A program made the position numbers and the translations under genes. Of a DNA stretch of 64,000 bases, positions 21,440 through 32,065 are shown piece by piece. The notes under the pieces were generated by a model. The model was not told the origin of the DNA. It did not search any database and saw only the letters and a program-made list of their open reading frames with translations. The number at the start of each line of letters is the position of its first letter. Position 1 is the stretch's first letter. This DNA comes from Alloteropsis semialata (lineage: Eukaryota > Streptophyta > Magnoliopsida > Poales > Poaceae): contig CM014273.1 of NCBI GenBank assembly GCA_004135705.1, forward strand, positions 2,700,381-2,764,380, read 5' to 3'.

Positions 21440-23996
21440 TATTGCTTTATGTATGAATATGTGTTTGAGAGCTTGTTTATTATTTCCTAAATGCTTTGCA
21501 TGTTCAAATAGGGTGAATCCTGTTATGGTGTTGCTGTACATGCTTAGTAGAACAGACTTGAATACCTAGTGGTCAGAGTCTATGCATATTTTTATTAGAT
21601 CTAGCACATGCATGTTAATAGCTAAGATAAATATGAAAAATAGTTAACATGCTCAATAAAGGCTGTAGATTTTTCTATAGGTTCCTGTAATGATTACTAA
21701 TGCTCATAAAAATGCATGTTATCATAATGTGTTCCTAGATTAACTTATGGTTTAATCTTGTATCAGCCATGTAATGATGTTTAAATCACTAGAAAATATA
21801 TTTTGCTCAGAAAAATATGAATAATTCACAGTAGCATAAACTCAGGTCCAGGATACTCCAGTAAAAATCTTGTGCACAAAATGACTATCTAGATTTAGTT
21901 ATGATTTTCTAACTAATTGTAACTTGTAGGTGTTAAAAGAAATAGAAAACAGTAGGGTAAAATGCTAGAAAATTCTAGAAAAATATGTTAGAGTGATTAG
22001 TTACATAAAACATGCTCACCATAATTTTTGTTACTAAAAATTTCGCTGTTTGAGTTAAATACATGAAAATAGCTAGATTAATGCTTATAAGATAAATAGT
22101 TTCTGTGTTAATAAAAACCTGAAAATTTTATTTTACTTTGTTTAGATGTTGATTGTTCTGTTTAGTGGTTAAGATCACCAGTTAGAGTTATTGTTGTTTG
22201 TAGATTAATTTGTGTGATTAGTTAAGTAGTAAAACCCTTTGGAATGGATAAGTGCTTTTCTTAATTACTTAAAATGGTTTAAAATCAGAACTAAAGCTGA
22301 AATTTAAACTTGAGCTTCACCTTGTTTGCTTTGTAAGTTGTTTGTGTTATTTAATTCTCGGTGAATAATTATGTTGTGTGTATGTTTAAGTTGCTGCATT
22401 TTGTTAGCTCATGCATCTGCATCGCTATTTGTAGATCATCCGGTAGTGTTGGCATACCGTACGTGAAGTGATCCGCGAGCCGTCGACCGTGAAGCCGGAA
22501 CTAACTGAAGCCGCGGAAGACCCGGGCCAAGTCCGGAAGGGCCCAAGGCCAGCGGTGATCGGGAAGGCAAGCACCGGAGCATAACCCACTGTTACAACTA
22601 ACTCTCTTTGCTTGGTGCCTGAATTCGTGCATTTAAGTTTTGAGGAGTTGAATGAAACCCTAGTTGCATGATCCCTAGGTACCTATGTCCTAATACTAGT
22701 ATGTGTAGGTCGTTTAGACTGCCATGCTTAATTAGGATCGGTAGAAGTCGAGTGATTGCCTTGTCACTCGCGAGATATAGGTTTTACTTTATTTATCAGT
22801 TGATCAGATTCGGCAAGCGGGGCTTGTGCGATATTTATGTTTGGTTGAACACCCCGCTTGCACAGAGAATTGTGGCTAAGGCATTGATTGTGTGGCGATG
22901 TTGGTCAAGCTTTTGAAGGTACTAATCGTATGCCGGGAAATATGGTAAACTGGTAAACCTAGTACTTGATTCAAACTGACGTCTGACGGGTTTTATCACT
23001 CCCTTGGGCGAGGGGTTGTGGCGAGTGTAGCAGTGGCCGCGGCACAGGTTTGCCTGGGGCACCTGGGGTCCGTTGGGGCGTGCACTCGGGCGGAGTGGTC
23101 CCCGATGGCAGATGGCAGGGAGAGATGGGAACGGTTGCCTCGTGAGGTCCTGGGTGTCTCTCACGGGTCGTACGATTAGGTTGTCCCATGCATGGTTAAA
23201 AATCAACTCGAGTTGTCCGTCCTTCGCGGTTACATGAAGCTGCTTGATCTCTCGTTGCACATCAATGTCCTTGGGCCAAATGGGGGAAAGTGTTGTTAGA
23301 TGAGAAATGTTGATGATTTACCAATCAATTGTTTTTCGACACTGAATGTTATTGGATAGTTTGGCAAATCTAGAAATGGTTAGTCTCACTTTAAAACTTG
23401 GCTAAAATATTGAAATTAGGGACCAACTTGTAGACGCTTTTGGCAAAACAAACCCCAGAGTCAAAAAGCCTTGCATGTCTAGTATTTAACCTTGTCAGGT
23501 AAGTCTTGCTGAGTAATTAGTACTCAGCCTTGCTTGTGGCTATCTTTTTCAGATTATATGGATGGCTATGATCCTGTTGCTGCTCTGACTTGGCCTGGTG
23601 TGCCCCCTGATGGTTGGACTGTAGAGTGGGGGCCGTCTGAGTCCGACTCAGGCCGCGGGGATTGAATGTCATATGTGGGCTCCATGTGATGTTATGTGTA
23701 TCGACGTTTAGACTTCCGCTGTATTATAACTCTGGTTTGTAATAACTAAAACATATGCACTGTATTTGTATAATTATCTATGTGAACCCCGTGTTGTAAA
23801 ATTTGCGATGAGTTGTACTGCCTGAGCCCATCTTCGAGTGGGACTGCTGCTATTTCGTTTCGGTCGAGAGAACAAGGTGGTTTAATCGGGAAGGTATCCG
23901 ACGGATTGCACAATTAGCTCGGTTTAAGGGCGTGGAGCACTGCTGTGATAGTGGGCCCATGCTTTTAAACCGGATTAATTGGGACGGTCTGCCACA

Positions 23997-24221
23997 GTCT
24001 TGGTCAGATTTGACTTCAATGTTCGACTTGGTTTCAGCACAATAGTAAAATAGCTTGACTAGTTCACAATATCCACAAGGATTCTTGTCTGTAATATCAT
24101 CAACCAGATCTCTGAAGTTGGTTGTATCAGAATCTACAACCATGTTAAAGCTATACCACTTGCCTTTAACATTTCGAGCAAAAATCTTGCATTCTAAGTT
24201 ATAGCTCGTTTTCGAGTCCAT
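23997..24221 (-). pseudogene. first part of MULE transposase exon 1 (separated from the rest by the LTR)
   Basis: Starts MDSKTSYNLECK at 24221 (an in-frame Met also lies at 24236). It continues FNMVVDSDTTNFRDLVDDI, then KLFYYCAETKSNIEV, and ends at SDQD where the LTR begins. This is the N-terminal segment seen in plant MULE transposases. Removing 8238-23996 and one GTCTT copy restores the frame into LLVMFDKNVSSK at 8237. A TTTAG just upstream (24222-24226 on minus) could be a splice acceptor of a 5' UTR intron. Confidence 0.82.
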
Positions 24222-24467
24222 CCTAAACAAGAACATGAATAATCATAATGCATCTCCACGACTTCAGAGAAATCAATCAACTATACAACTCTAGAAAATG
24301 CATCCAAAAGGAACACAGAGCAGCAGAGTCGGCACTCACCCATCTGGAAGCCACGCATCTAGCCCATCCAGCCCCGCCATTTCGGCTCCTCCAGCAAATC
24401 CGCCTCCACCAAATCCTCAGATCCGCGCGACCCAGACCTGGATCCAGCGATTCCACACTCCTAAGAC

Positions 24468-25193
24468 TGTCTCCAGCAAGGAGACGCAAACCCAAAAATG
24501 GGTCCGGCACAGTACATTTGGGGTAAAATCCCCCCTCCAACAGATGACCCATCGAGGCAACGCATTTTGCGTTCGGCGTCGAACGGAACGCAAAAAAAGG
24601 TCGCTCTCTCTCCTCGACGCAATTCGCTGGCGACCGCCGTGGTGGGCCCACGGCCCAAGGGCGGCGGCGCGCGGCACCTTGCCCCGGCCGACGCGGAGGC
24701 CCAAGGGCGGCGGCGTGCGGCACCTTGCCCTGGCCGGCGCGGAGGCCAAAGGGCGGCGGCGCGCGGCACCTTGCCCCAGCCGGCGCGGAGGCCCAAGGGC
24801 GCCGGCGAGCCCGACCGCTCGCGCCTCCTCGTCGGCGACGGCGCCCGCGGACACAGCCCAGGCGAACGCGGCGTTCATCCACGTCACGCGACCCCACGGG
24901 TCCGACACGAACGCCGGGGAGTCGTCTGCGGCGGCGCCGGGCCCGCCGGTGCTTCGGGCGTGGGCGCCGACGGGGCCACCACCCGCTGCGCCACGCGCGT
25001 CACCGTGACCGCCGCCGCGCTCCGCATGGTGGCCGCGGTGGGCTGCGGCCGGTTGGGGATCTGGGGCGCGATGGGCTCTGGATGGGTGGCGTTGTTGGAG
25101 AAGGGAAGATTTTGGGTCCGTGACGCTTTCCTGTGCGTGACCCAATAGATGCAATGGGTCTCGTATATGCGTTGTGTCTGTTGGAGACAGCCT
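24468..25193. mobile_element. GC-rich TIR element, possible gene-capturing MULE
   Basis: The ends are inverted: ACTGTCTCCAGCAAGGAGAC at the left, and TGTCTGTTGGAGACAGCC at the right, whose complement is GGCTGTCTCCAACAGACA. CCTAA flanks both sides, next to the termini. The interior is strongly GC-rich and holds a 46-bp tandem repeat. A minus frame contains SPAFVSDPWGRVTWMNAAF, which looks like a piece of a host gene, but I cannot name it. It lies within the right side of the MULE. Confidence 0.5.
24652..24800. repeat. 46-bp GC-rich tandem repeat, about three copies
   Basis: GCACCTTGCC recurs at 24674, 24720 and 24766, in units of the form CGGCGCGGAGGCC(C)AAGGGCGG. 46 is not a multiple of three, so each copy shifts the reading frame. 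This explains the several overlapping long frames here, none of which I call as a gene. Confidence 0.85.
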
Positions 25194-25432
25194 AACTACC
25201 CCATGGCTCGTCTTCCCTTCGGTGCGAGTTGATTGCGGTGGCGGATTCCACTGTCGCTGCCGCCTGAGCTGGGATTTCGGGGGAGTGGAGAGTGCGAGAA
25301 AAAGGAGTGAGACAGAGAGAGGACTGATGCTCCAGGCCGCTGCTCAAGTCAACATTGTCATGGGCAAAATGGTCAAAAAAACTCACGTTTGCGCGGACAT
25401 ATGGGCCCATTCCACGATTCCACTTAACAGAC

Positions 25433-25579
25433 CTGACAGCAGTGGCAGTAAAGGCAACAAAAGCTTGAGTCAGTGGCTCACAGGGGGAGAAAACTTTAGC
25501 AGTGCAGCGACGGAACAGAAACTTTTTATAATGGCTCACACAGAATACACCCTCGTAGCTATGGCATCCCGCTACAGTC
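25433..25579 (-). repeat. right arm of the ~145-bp inverted repeat (candidate MULE TIR)
   Basis: Inverted partner of 3344-3492, with the same CAGGGGGAGAAAACTTTAGC and CTTTTTATAATGGCTCAC blocks. The outer edge ACAGTC mirrors GACTGT at 3344. Subtracting the four nested insertions, the distance between the arms is about 4.2 kb, a normal length for an autonomous MULE. Confidence 0.55.
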
Positions 25580-25639
25580 CTCCATCTGAGCAGCGCAGCG
25601 GAATAGGTGCCAAGGGGCGCGCAAGTCAAAGCTTATAGG

Positions 25640-26309
25640 ATACAACGATCTCCCTTTGAAGTTACATCTACAGCTACACTTATCTTAAGGCAAATTTTGA
25701 AGTTTGTACACCCTAAAACAATATTTTTGACCATATTACATGGAAATAATTATTACATGTTTTATACTGCATATAAGTCGCCACGGAGGAGTTTAGAAAT
25801 TTTTCCAATGACTTTCTATTTTTTATGAATTAAAGCACTTACAAATCAATTTTTTGTGCACCTATTTTTTTCTATTTATTTTTTTATATTTTTTCTAAAA
25901 CCAAGAGCATGCAACAAACAACCACAAAAAATTGCAACATAATTGGATCTGCGTTGTGGCCTCTAGAAATTTATAAAGGTTCGGAAAGGTTAATATAAAA
26001 TGATTCCATCCCTCAATTAGTCGTAGCAGTAAGGAAAGGTAAACGCAAAACAAGAGGCCATAAGTTTGAAGAATGCAACAAAAGTGCAAGGCCGGTTCAT
26101 GGGGTTTACCTCGTGCGCGTTGGACTCTTTTGCGCCCATTTAATATTTTTATTTTATTTTTTCACCTCAAGTTTCAAATTTTTTTCACAGCCAGTTCTCT
26201 AAAACCGAGCGTGAAAATCATTTTTACATGCGGTTCGTAGCATGAACCGCACAACTCAAAACCAGTTGTGAAAATCTGGCTTTCACAGTTTCACTTCGCT
26301 CACCTCCTA
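25640..26309. other. AT-rich intergenic DNA
   Basis: No gene. The stretch 26170-26300 has repeated 'GTGAAAAT' and 'AACCG' words in both orientations, similar to sub-terminal repeats of CACTA elements. This is too little for a call. Confidence 0.4.
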
Positions 26310-26636
26310 GGCCCTATTTGGATCCATCAGCTAAATTTTAGCTGCTTGGTATCCAAACGATGCTAGTTAAAACTCAGCTAAATTTTAGCTGAGGGTTAAA
26401 AAATGCACTATTCCTTTAGCTGGTTGAACCCAACAAAAACATGCTTAAAGATGAGATTGCTCCTCCTAAAATTAATGCCGCCGCCATCTTTTATTTTTTT
26501 ATTACTTTCATGATGAGTAATATGGTCCATTATTTTCAATTAACTGGAGCTAACATTTAGTTAGCTCTTCTTTAGTTAGCTAAAATTTAGTTTTTTCAAT
26601 TAACTGGCCAAATTTCAGTTGGAATGGATAGGCTCC
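26310..26636. mobile_element. MITE with degenerate TIRs
   Basis: The left end GCCCTATTTGGATCCATCAG and right end GTTGGAATGGATAGG are imperfect inverted matches. TTAGCTAAATTTTAGCTG-type words repeat in both halves. It is AT-rich and non-coding. Confidence 0.5.
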
Positions 26637-26702
26637 TAGAATTGGCTATGATAATCGTTTTATAGCAGTGGATGCACTTGTGATTCTTCCACGTCATCTA
26701 AT

Positions 26703-28290
26703 TTTTTAGAGAACGTGCTTGGCACATATTTCATTAAGAGAAGAAGGAGTTATACATACAACAACAACACACCCAAAAGCAAGAAACCACAACAACACAA
26801 CGCCCACAAGGACAGAACAAACCACTGCAACAGACAACAAGAGGAACTACGGCTCCAGAGGCACGTCCTTATTGAAGAAGATCGAAGACCGAAGACCGGA
26901 GAGCGCCGAAGACACCAACCCAAGACGCAGTGGAGGAGGGGGAGACCTTCGCGAGTTCTCCTCCTAGCTAGTGAAGACGACCAAATAACCCGACCAAAGA
27001 GCTCGCGACTACCGAAGCGACCAATCGACCAAACAGCAACACAGCAAACACTACCATAGCGAAGACGACCTTGGCGGTGACGATGGAGAAGGCAACTGAG
27101 AAATCAGAGGACCAGAAGGCACAATAGGAACTGTAGGACGATGCTTTCAGGAAGGGTGCGACGCAAAGCGATGCCATCGATCGCTCGTCAAAGAACGAAA
27201 ACAGGTTTTCACCCGACAGAACCAGAAGAGGGGTAGGGAGACCGTGACAATGCCCTCAACAGGGAAAACTACGCAGGAACGCAGCCATTGCCAGCACTAG
27301 CAATAGTCGTGCAGGGTTTTCACCCAAGGTGCTCAAACCCCTCCACCTGTGCATACAGCCACAACAATCCCTCGCAGCCTAAACCAGTGGGACGAGACAT
27401 CTTCACGACAAGCAGACATGTGCAAAGATGGTAGGAAGGGTCACAAAGGAACAAGGGTGGAAGGGGCAACAACGGTGGGCGAGGAAGAGCATACCCAGCG
27501 CAGTGCCCGCCGGAGCCAACAACCAAGCGGCGGAAGGTGCGATAACGACGAGCGAAAGAGAGCAGATCCAAGACAGCATCCACGGGAGCACTCCTCGCCA
27601 ACGCACACGGGAGGTTAGAGGACCAGAGGGACGCCACACTTGGACAAGGGCTCCACGTCCCGTGGCGAGCACGCCAGAAGGAAGACGCAGTACACGCCGA
27701 CGTTGGAAAGGAAGACGCAGTCGTTCGCGAAGGCCCTGCTGTTTGAGAGAGAGAGAGCCCGGGTGGCCTTCCCCAGGGTGAGGGCGACGTCTGCTGCGGG
27801 GCCAAGCCGAAGATCTGAACGGAGGCCCGCCGCCATGGTGGCGTTCGCTGGGGCCTGGCAAGGCTGGCTGGGGCCGCGCCGGCTGCNCCCTGAGGCGCCG
27901 GCCGCCCGCCGGAGCCGCGCCGGCCACCCACCGCCCATGGATCCAGAGAGAGTAGGAAAGAGGGAAAGGGAAGGGGGAGGAGGGAGGAGCGGAGGGTGGG
28001 GAGGGGGGGCCGTCGGCGGCGGCGGCCAGCGGGCTAAGGGAGCTCCTGGCGCTTCGAGCTTTTCGTCGTGCGGATCTGGGGAGAGAAAAGACAGGGAGAG
28101 GGAGAAGGAGAGAGGAAAGGAAAGAGAGTGGAGAGGGAGAGGAGGAGGGGAGGGAGGCTGGGAGGGATGGCGACTGGAGAGGAGGGGGGCCGCCGGCGGC
28201 AGCAGGTGGGGAGGGGCTAGGGCTCGGGTTTCTTCGGCTCTCGCGGGTTGTTCGGGCTTGTTCGGCTCTCGCGAGTGTATCCTCGTTATC
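26703..28290 (-). mobile_element. internally deleted LINE-like remnant
   Basis: On minus, the 3' end reads TTAATGAAATATGTGCCAAG, then ACGTTCTCT and an A run, the familiar tail of grass L1 LINEs. The opposite end (about 27900-28290) is a GA/GC-rich leader-like block (CGAGCCCTAGCCCCTCC on minus). No endonuclease or RT motif survives between them. One ambiguous base is at 27887. Overlapping short frames here are compositional. Confidence 0.4.
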
Positions 28291-28297
28291 TAATTAA

Positions 28298-28436
28298 GGC
28301 CCTGTTTAGTTCGGTGAAAGTTACCAAAAAGTGGTAACTTTCTTCACACTGACAACCGTGCCCCCTCTCACAGAATACGCTTCTCAATGATAACTTTCTT
28401 TCCAAACTTTCTCAAACTTTTCCAACTAAACAGGCC
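28298..28436. mobile_element. Tourist/PIF-like MITE
   Basis: TIRs GGCCCTGTTTAGTT and AACTAAACAGG, with TTAA/TAA at the borders. The AT-rich, non-coding interior has a local inverted repeat (AAAGTTACC...GGTAACTTT). Confidence 0.7.
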
Positions 28437-28500
28437 CTAAACCAATAATGCATTGATCACTGTGGTATGTCACTAGCACTGGCTAGCTCGCTGGAGTACA

Positions 28501-28829
28501 CCTGTTTGGATCCAGCAGTTATAAAAATTAGTAGTACTGTTCACAACTTTGACCACTAATTAGGGGTATTAAATAAAGGCAGTTTACAAAACTACCTCCA
28601 CAACCCCTATGCTAATTCGCGAGACGAATCTAATGAGGCCTTTGACCGCACGTTTAGAGGATGGTTACTGTAGCATTACTGTAGCAAATCATGGATTACT
28701 GTAGCTCATTAGATTCGTCTCGAAAAGTTACACTCATCCGTGGCTGGGTTTTGCAAATAGACTTCATTTAATACTCCATGCAAGAAAGATTCCTTTTAGC
28801 GATAATTTTTATCGCGGGAACCAAACAGG
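28501..28829. mobile_element. grass MITE, ~330 bp
   Basis: Begins CCTGTTTGGATCC and ends GGAACCAAACAGG. The interior has AATTCGCGAGACGAATCTAA and, inverted, TTAGATTCGTCTCG, plus repeated TTACTGTAGCA words. All are typical of a very common grass MITE family. Confidence 0.8.
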
Positions 28830-28905
28830 GCCTTTATGTTATTATTATATATGGTGCTAATGCCAAAGTGCTCGAGCAATTATTAGCCGAGCTGGCTTCG
28901 TCAAT

Positions 28906-29039
28906 CCTGTTCGGTTGGCTGGTGGCTGGTGCTGATTTGTTGTGAGACTGAAGTACTGCTGGCTGGCTGATGGCTGGTGCTGATTTGTTGTGAGACTGAA
29001 GTACTGCTGGCTGGTAGCTGATAAGCCAAACGAACAGGC
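28906..29039. mobile_element. hAT-like MITE with internal tandem duplication, copy 2
   Basis: Same organisation as 1170-1304, including the duplicated GTGCTGATTTGTTGTGAGAC unit. Ends CCTGTTCGGTTGGCT and AGCCAAACGAACAGG. The two copies differ at a handful of positions. Confidence 0.75.
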
Positions 29040-29798
29040 TGTTAGCTTCGAAGCTATCGTTTCGTGCAACGCAGTAGCTGCCGGTCTATTATTTTACTTT
29101 TTCTCTTCTTGAGACGCATGCACTCGAGCAAGAAACTACAGCCACTTCCAAATATTCTAAATTAACATATATAGAGTGACTTTTAACCAAAATTGGTATA
29201 GATAATTGAGTTTAAGCATCCAAAATCGTGAGTTATATGTAACTAGAAGGGGTAAATTAACATATAGCAAGGTTATAGACCTATATATATATTTCGAAAC
29301 AAAAGGTTATAGACTTATAGTTTTTTTTAGCAAGCTCGGGCAGATGCTCGATTTGCCACGAAATTTCATTATAGCAAAGCAATGTGTATTTACAAGTTCA
29401 GCAATTGGTGGTGAATTAAGTATGAAAATAAAGGGCAGCTCCATCAAAGTGCAACCATATATAAGAAGCTGATAGAAAAGGAAATAACTAGGTCTGATCG
29501 ATAGATACATACACTTATAGTTGGTAATAGTCTTAGAGCCATCACAAAGTACATATTGCCCGGCCGTTTTGAGTTGAAGTATATATGCTGGGGTTCTCTC
29601 GGCTTATCATTTTTCAGCCGTCGGATCGAGAGCACCGTGAGCCGTCCATCTTTCCCTCAATCATCGTAAAATTTCTGATAATTAAAAGCATCATCAAATT
29701 AATTTGAGCTAAGTTGATGGTGTGCATGCACTAGCTAGAATTTCTCATCATATATATTTTTATTTCTCCTAGAGCAAGAAGTGGCTAATAAAAGCTAG
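29040..29798. other. intergenic DNA, 3' flank of the DnaJ-type gene
   Basis: AT-rich. Repeated GCTAGCTAGC words lie at 29795-29808, over the stop codon of the neighbouring gene. No separate gene was seen. Confidence 0.5.
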
Positions 29799-30569
29799 CT
29801 AGCTAGCTGCTGCTGCTGCTGCTTTAATTGTGCCGGAGCCTCGGCAGGTTGTGCAGGAGCGGGTGGAGGAGCACTTGTTGCAGTAGGTCCCCTTGGTGGG
29901 CAGCCTGCACGCACGGCACATAGATCATCAGATCAGGCAGTATTGATGAATGAATACTTACTACTATAGGATTGCACTGATGCAATGCAACGAATTGACC
30001 GAATCAAAAACCAAATGTACGCATGCATGCAAGCATTTGGCATGCAAATTATATTATGCAACGAATAATTGGAATTAAACCAACCCCACGGTGTATCTTG
30101 TGGCCATGTTCTTGGCGGCCTTGCGTGCCTTGGTGGCCGTCTCCTCGGAGAGCTGCTTGAAGACGAAGCCCTCCCCCTTGCAGCGCCCGCACAGGCCCGT
30201 CCCGCCGCACTCCGGGCACTCCTCCTCCTCATCTTCTTGCTGCTGCTGCTGCGAGTGCGAGGGCTCTACCTGCTGCTGCTCCGACGACGAGGATCGAAGC
30301 AGGAGGGTGGCCGCGACTCCGACTGTCCCGGCGACGGCAAGTAGCGCCGCAGCAGATTGTGGGTCGGGGAGAGCAGATGGTGTCGGATGCCCTCGCTGCT
30401 TGCGGGCCCTACCGACGACACTAGCGTAGCATGGAGATACTGCAGCAGCAGCAGGAGGAGGAGGGCGGCAGCAGAAGGAGGAGGAGGAAGAAGGCAGCCG
30501 CGGGCGAGGCGGATGAGGGTTCGTCGCCGTCGATGAGCAAGAAGCAGCGGGCGAGGAGGCCACCATCAT
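29799..30569 (-). CDS. plastid-type DnaJ cysteine-rich zinc-finger protein, two exons
   Basis: Exon 1 is 30569-30085 (donor GTTGGT) and exon 2 is 29904-29799 (acceptor GTGCAG, stop TAG). Together they make 196 aa, with phase kept at the junction (TVG/LPTKG). The N-terminus (MMVASSPAASCSSTATNP, Ser/Pro-rich) resembles a chloroplast transit peptide. A short hydrophobic segment (AALLAVAGTVGVAATLLL) could be a membrane anchor. After a glutamine/glutamate tract come two Cys pairs of DnaJ type: CPECGGTGLCGRCKGEG and, in exon 2, CNKCSSTRSCTTCRGSG. There is no J domain, so it belongs with DnaJ-like zinc-finger proteins that act in plastid protein folding or photosystem assembly. The exact orthologue is not resolved. 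It ends with a short alanine run from a GCA repeat. Confidence 0.85.
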
Positions 30570-30599
30570 GTATTCTCCTCCTGTGGCTAGCTTAGCCCT

Positions 30600-31158
30600 T
30601 AGCTGCAGCTGAGCAAGGAGCAGACGGACTAACGGATAAGGTCCGCCCCCAACCCAACAACCAATAAGTAATGCTATTCAGGCTTTATGGGCCGCAAAGC
30701 ACTTAAGCACGTGAATATGCCACTCCGGCCCGGCCTACTTGCAGCCCAGGTCAGGTCCCAATCGAGCCTTTTCTTTTTCGCGCGCGCGCGCTCTCTCTCT
30801 ATATATAAATGGAATGATGATGATGATTATGCATGGGGACTTGCCATCTTTAATTACAAACTAGTACTGTACTAGATGGATAGGATTGCACCACAAAACA
30901 TGGCCGGCCTGAAACGTGGAGGAATTACTTATTACTCCAATATAAATATACTCCTACCGGACCTTAGCTAGCTGCCCATGTGCGTGCAGTCAACTCTCGA
31001 TCGCTTGCTTCTTCTTCCTTGCATCGATCGAGTCGAGCTTGAGATAAGGCAGGCTTGCATTAATTAAGAAATTAATTCTGCTCGCTGTTCTTGTTCATGT
31101 CAGTCAGGCTAACTGTAGTTCACATTCGAAACGATACGACAGAGTACATCCATATGCT
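30600..31158. other. intergenic region between two minus-strand genes
   Basis: Holds the promoter side of the DnaJ-type gene. A CG/CT/TA run lies at 30779-30808. No gene was seen. Confidence 0.5.
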
Positions 31159-32065
31159 CTAGCTGCTGCTAGCTGGTGATGATGCAGCCCCTGGAGGGTG
31201 GAGTGGAGGTCGGGCGGCGAGCTCGGCCTCGGCGTCCTGGATCAGCGTGTCCAGGTCGAAGCCGTCGCCGCGCAGCTCCAGCATGGCCAGGAACTCGTCC
31301 TCCACCTTGCTCTCCTCGTTCAAGGAGGGCCCCCAGTAGCCCATCACACTGTTGCAGCTGGGCTGCTTGATGCCGCCGTCCACCTCGTCGTCGTCGGTGG
31401 TGGCCAAGTTGTCGGACGGCGGGCGCCGCCTGGACCTGGAGATGGTGCCCTTCTCGATGGTTATGAAGCCCGAGGACTGGTCGTCGTCCTCGGCCAAGCA
31501 GCCGTCCTCGTCCTCCTCCTCTGCTGCTGGCACAGGGCCGGGGGGCAGCAGGCAGCTGAGCAGCAGGCAGCGGCGGCGTTGAGGCTCCGGTGGACGCGTG
31601 ATGAGCCTGTGGTGCAGAGTCAGAGAGAGCACGGCCGAGCACGAAGCTGTCGTCCGTCGTCGTCGTGGCTGCTGATGGGCCGAGCACGAAGCTGAGGACG
31701 CGGGGAGAGGGGCGGCGCAGCTGCTCGGCCAAGGTGACGTTGACGACACTTGTGTCATGTTGACGGGGCAAGCCATCGACCATGACCGCGACGGCGACGC
31801 CGCCGACGATGGTGCTGACGGGTGCGCAGTGCAGGAGGAGCAACTGGTCGTGGAAGGCGGCCACGCCCCCTCTGCACATTGCAATTGCTGCTGCTGCTCC
31901 AGGTTGTTGAGCTTGCTGGAGCAGGCGCAGCAGGACCTGGTGGCCCTCCGCGGCGGCGGGCAGCCCGGCGACGTGCTGCGCCTGCAGGCACACCACCGCC
32001 AGCTGCTGCGTGTGCGTCGTCGCTGTGACTGTCCTCATCATGCACGACGGGGGCAATCGACTCAT
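31159..32065 (-). CDS. NT-C2-like (EEIG1/EHBP1 N-terminal-type) plant protein, structure partly unresolved
   Basis: The N-terminal frame starts MSRLPPSCMMRTVTATTH at 32065. It includes LQAQHVAGLPAAAEGHQVLL, MCRGGVAAFHDQLLLLHC and VGGVAVAVMVDGLPRQH, a pattern like the NT-type C2 domain of plant proteins related to PMI1. The C-terminal part is in another frame and ends at 31159: EEEDEDGCLAEDDDQSSGF, NSVMGYWGPSLNEESKVEDE, FLAMLELRGDGFDLDTLIQD and AEAELAA. The acidic 'FDL..L...AE.EL' tail is also typical of that family. The frame changes between about 31690 and 31560. An intron with acceptor TGCTGCTCAG (about 31555) would explain it, but the donor is unclear, and a frameshift is possible. The family call is by motif resemblance only. 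Confidence 0.5.

Larger units (their letters stand above)
8238..23996. mobile_element. long LTR (probable solo LTR) inserted in the MULE gene, itself interrupted by a Tat element
   Basis: Begins TGTGACACCCC and ends GGTCTGCCACA, flanked by GTCTT on both sides. Without the inner 11.1-kb insertion it is about 4.66 kb (8238-10341 plus 21445-23996). I find no gag, pol or second LTR within it, so a solo LTR is the simplest reading. Repeated internal phrases such as GTTGTAGCC(T/C)(A/G)ATRTACC, at about 8813, 9023 and 9226, suggest internal duplication. The length fits long-LTR chromovirus families (Tekay/Del type), but that lineage is inferred. The GC-rich 9300-9950 section has overlapping frames without homology; I call none of them. 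Confidence 0.7.

Noticed and set aside
24277..25154. Multiple 100-245-codon frames on both strands
   Set aside because: The 46-bp tandem repeat and very high GC create overlapping frames in all phases.
26170..26300. CACTA transposon end
   Set aside because: Only sub-terminal-like words; no CACTA/TAGTG terminus or transposase.
27320..28293. Frames of 100-217 codons on both strands
   Set aside because: GA/GC-rich composition and an ambiguous base; no domain. Better explained as a LINE-like leader remnant.
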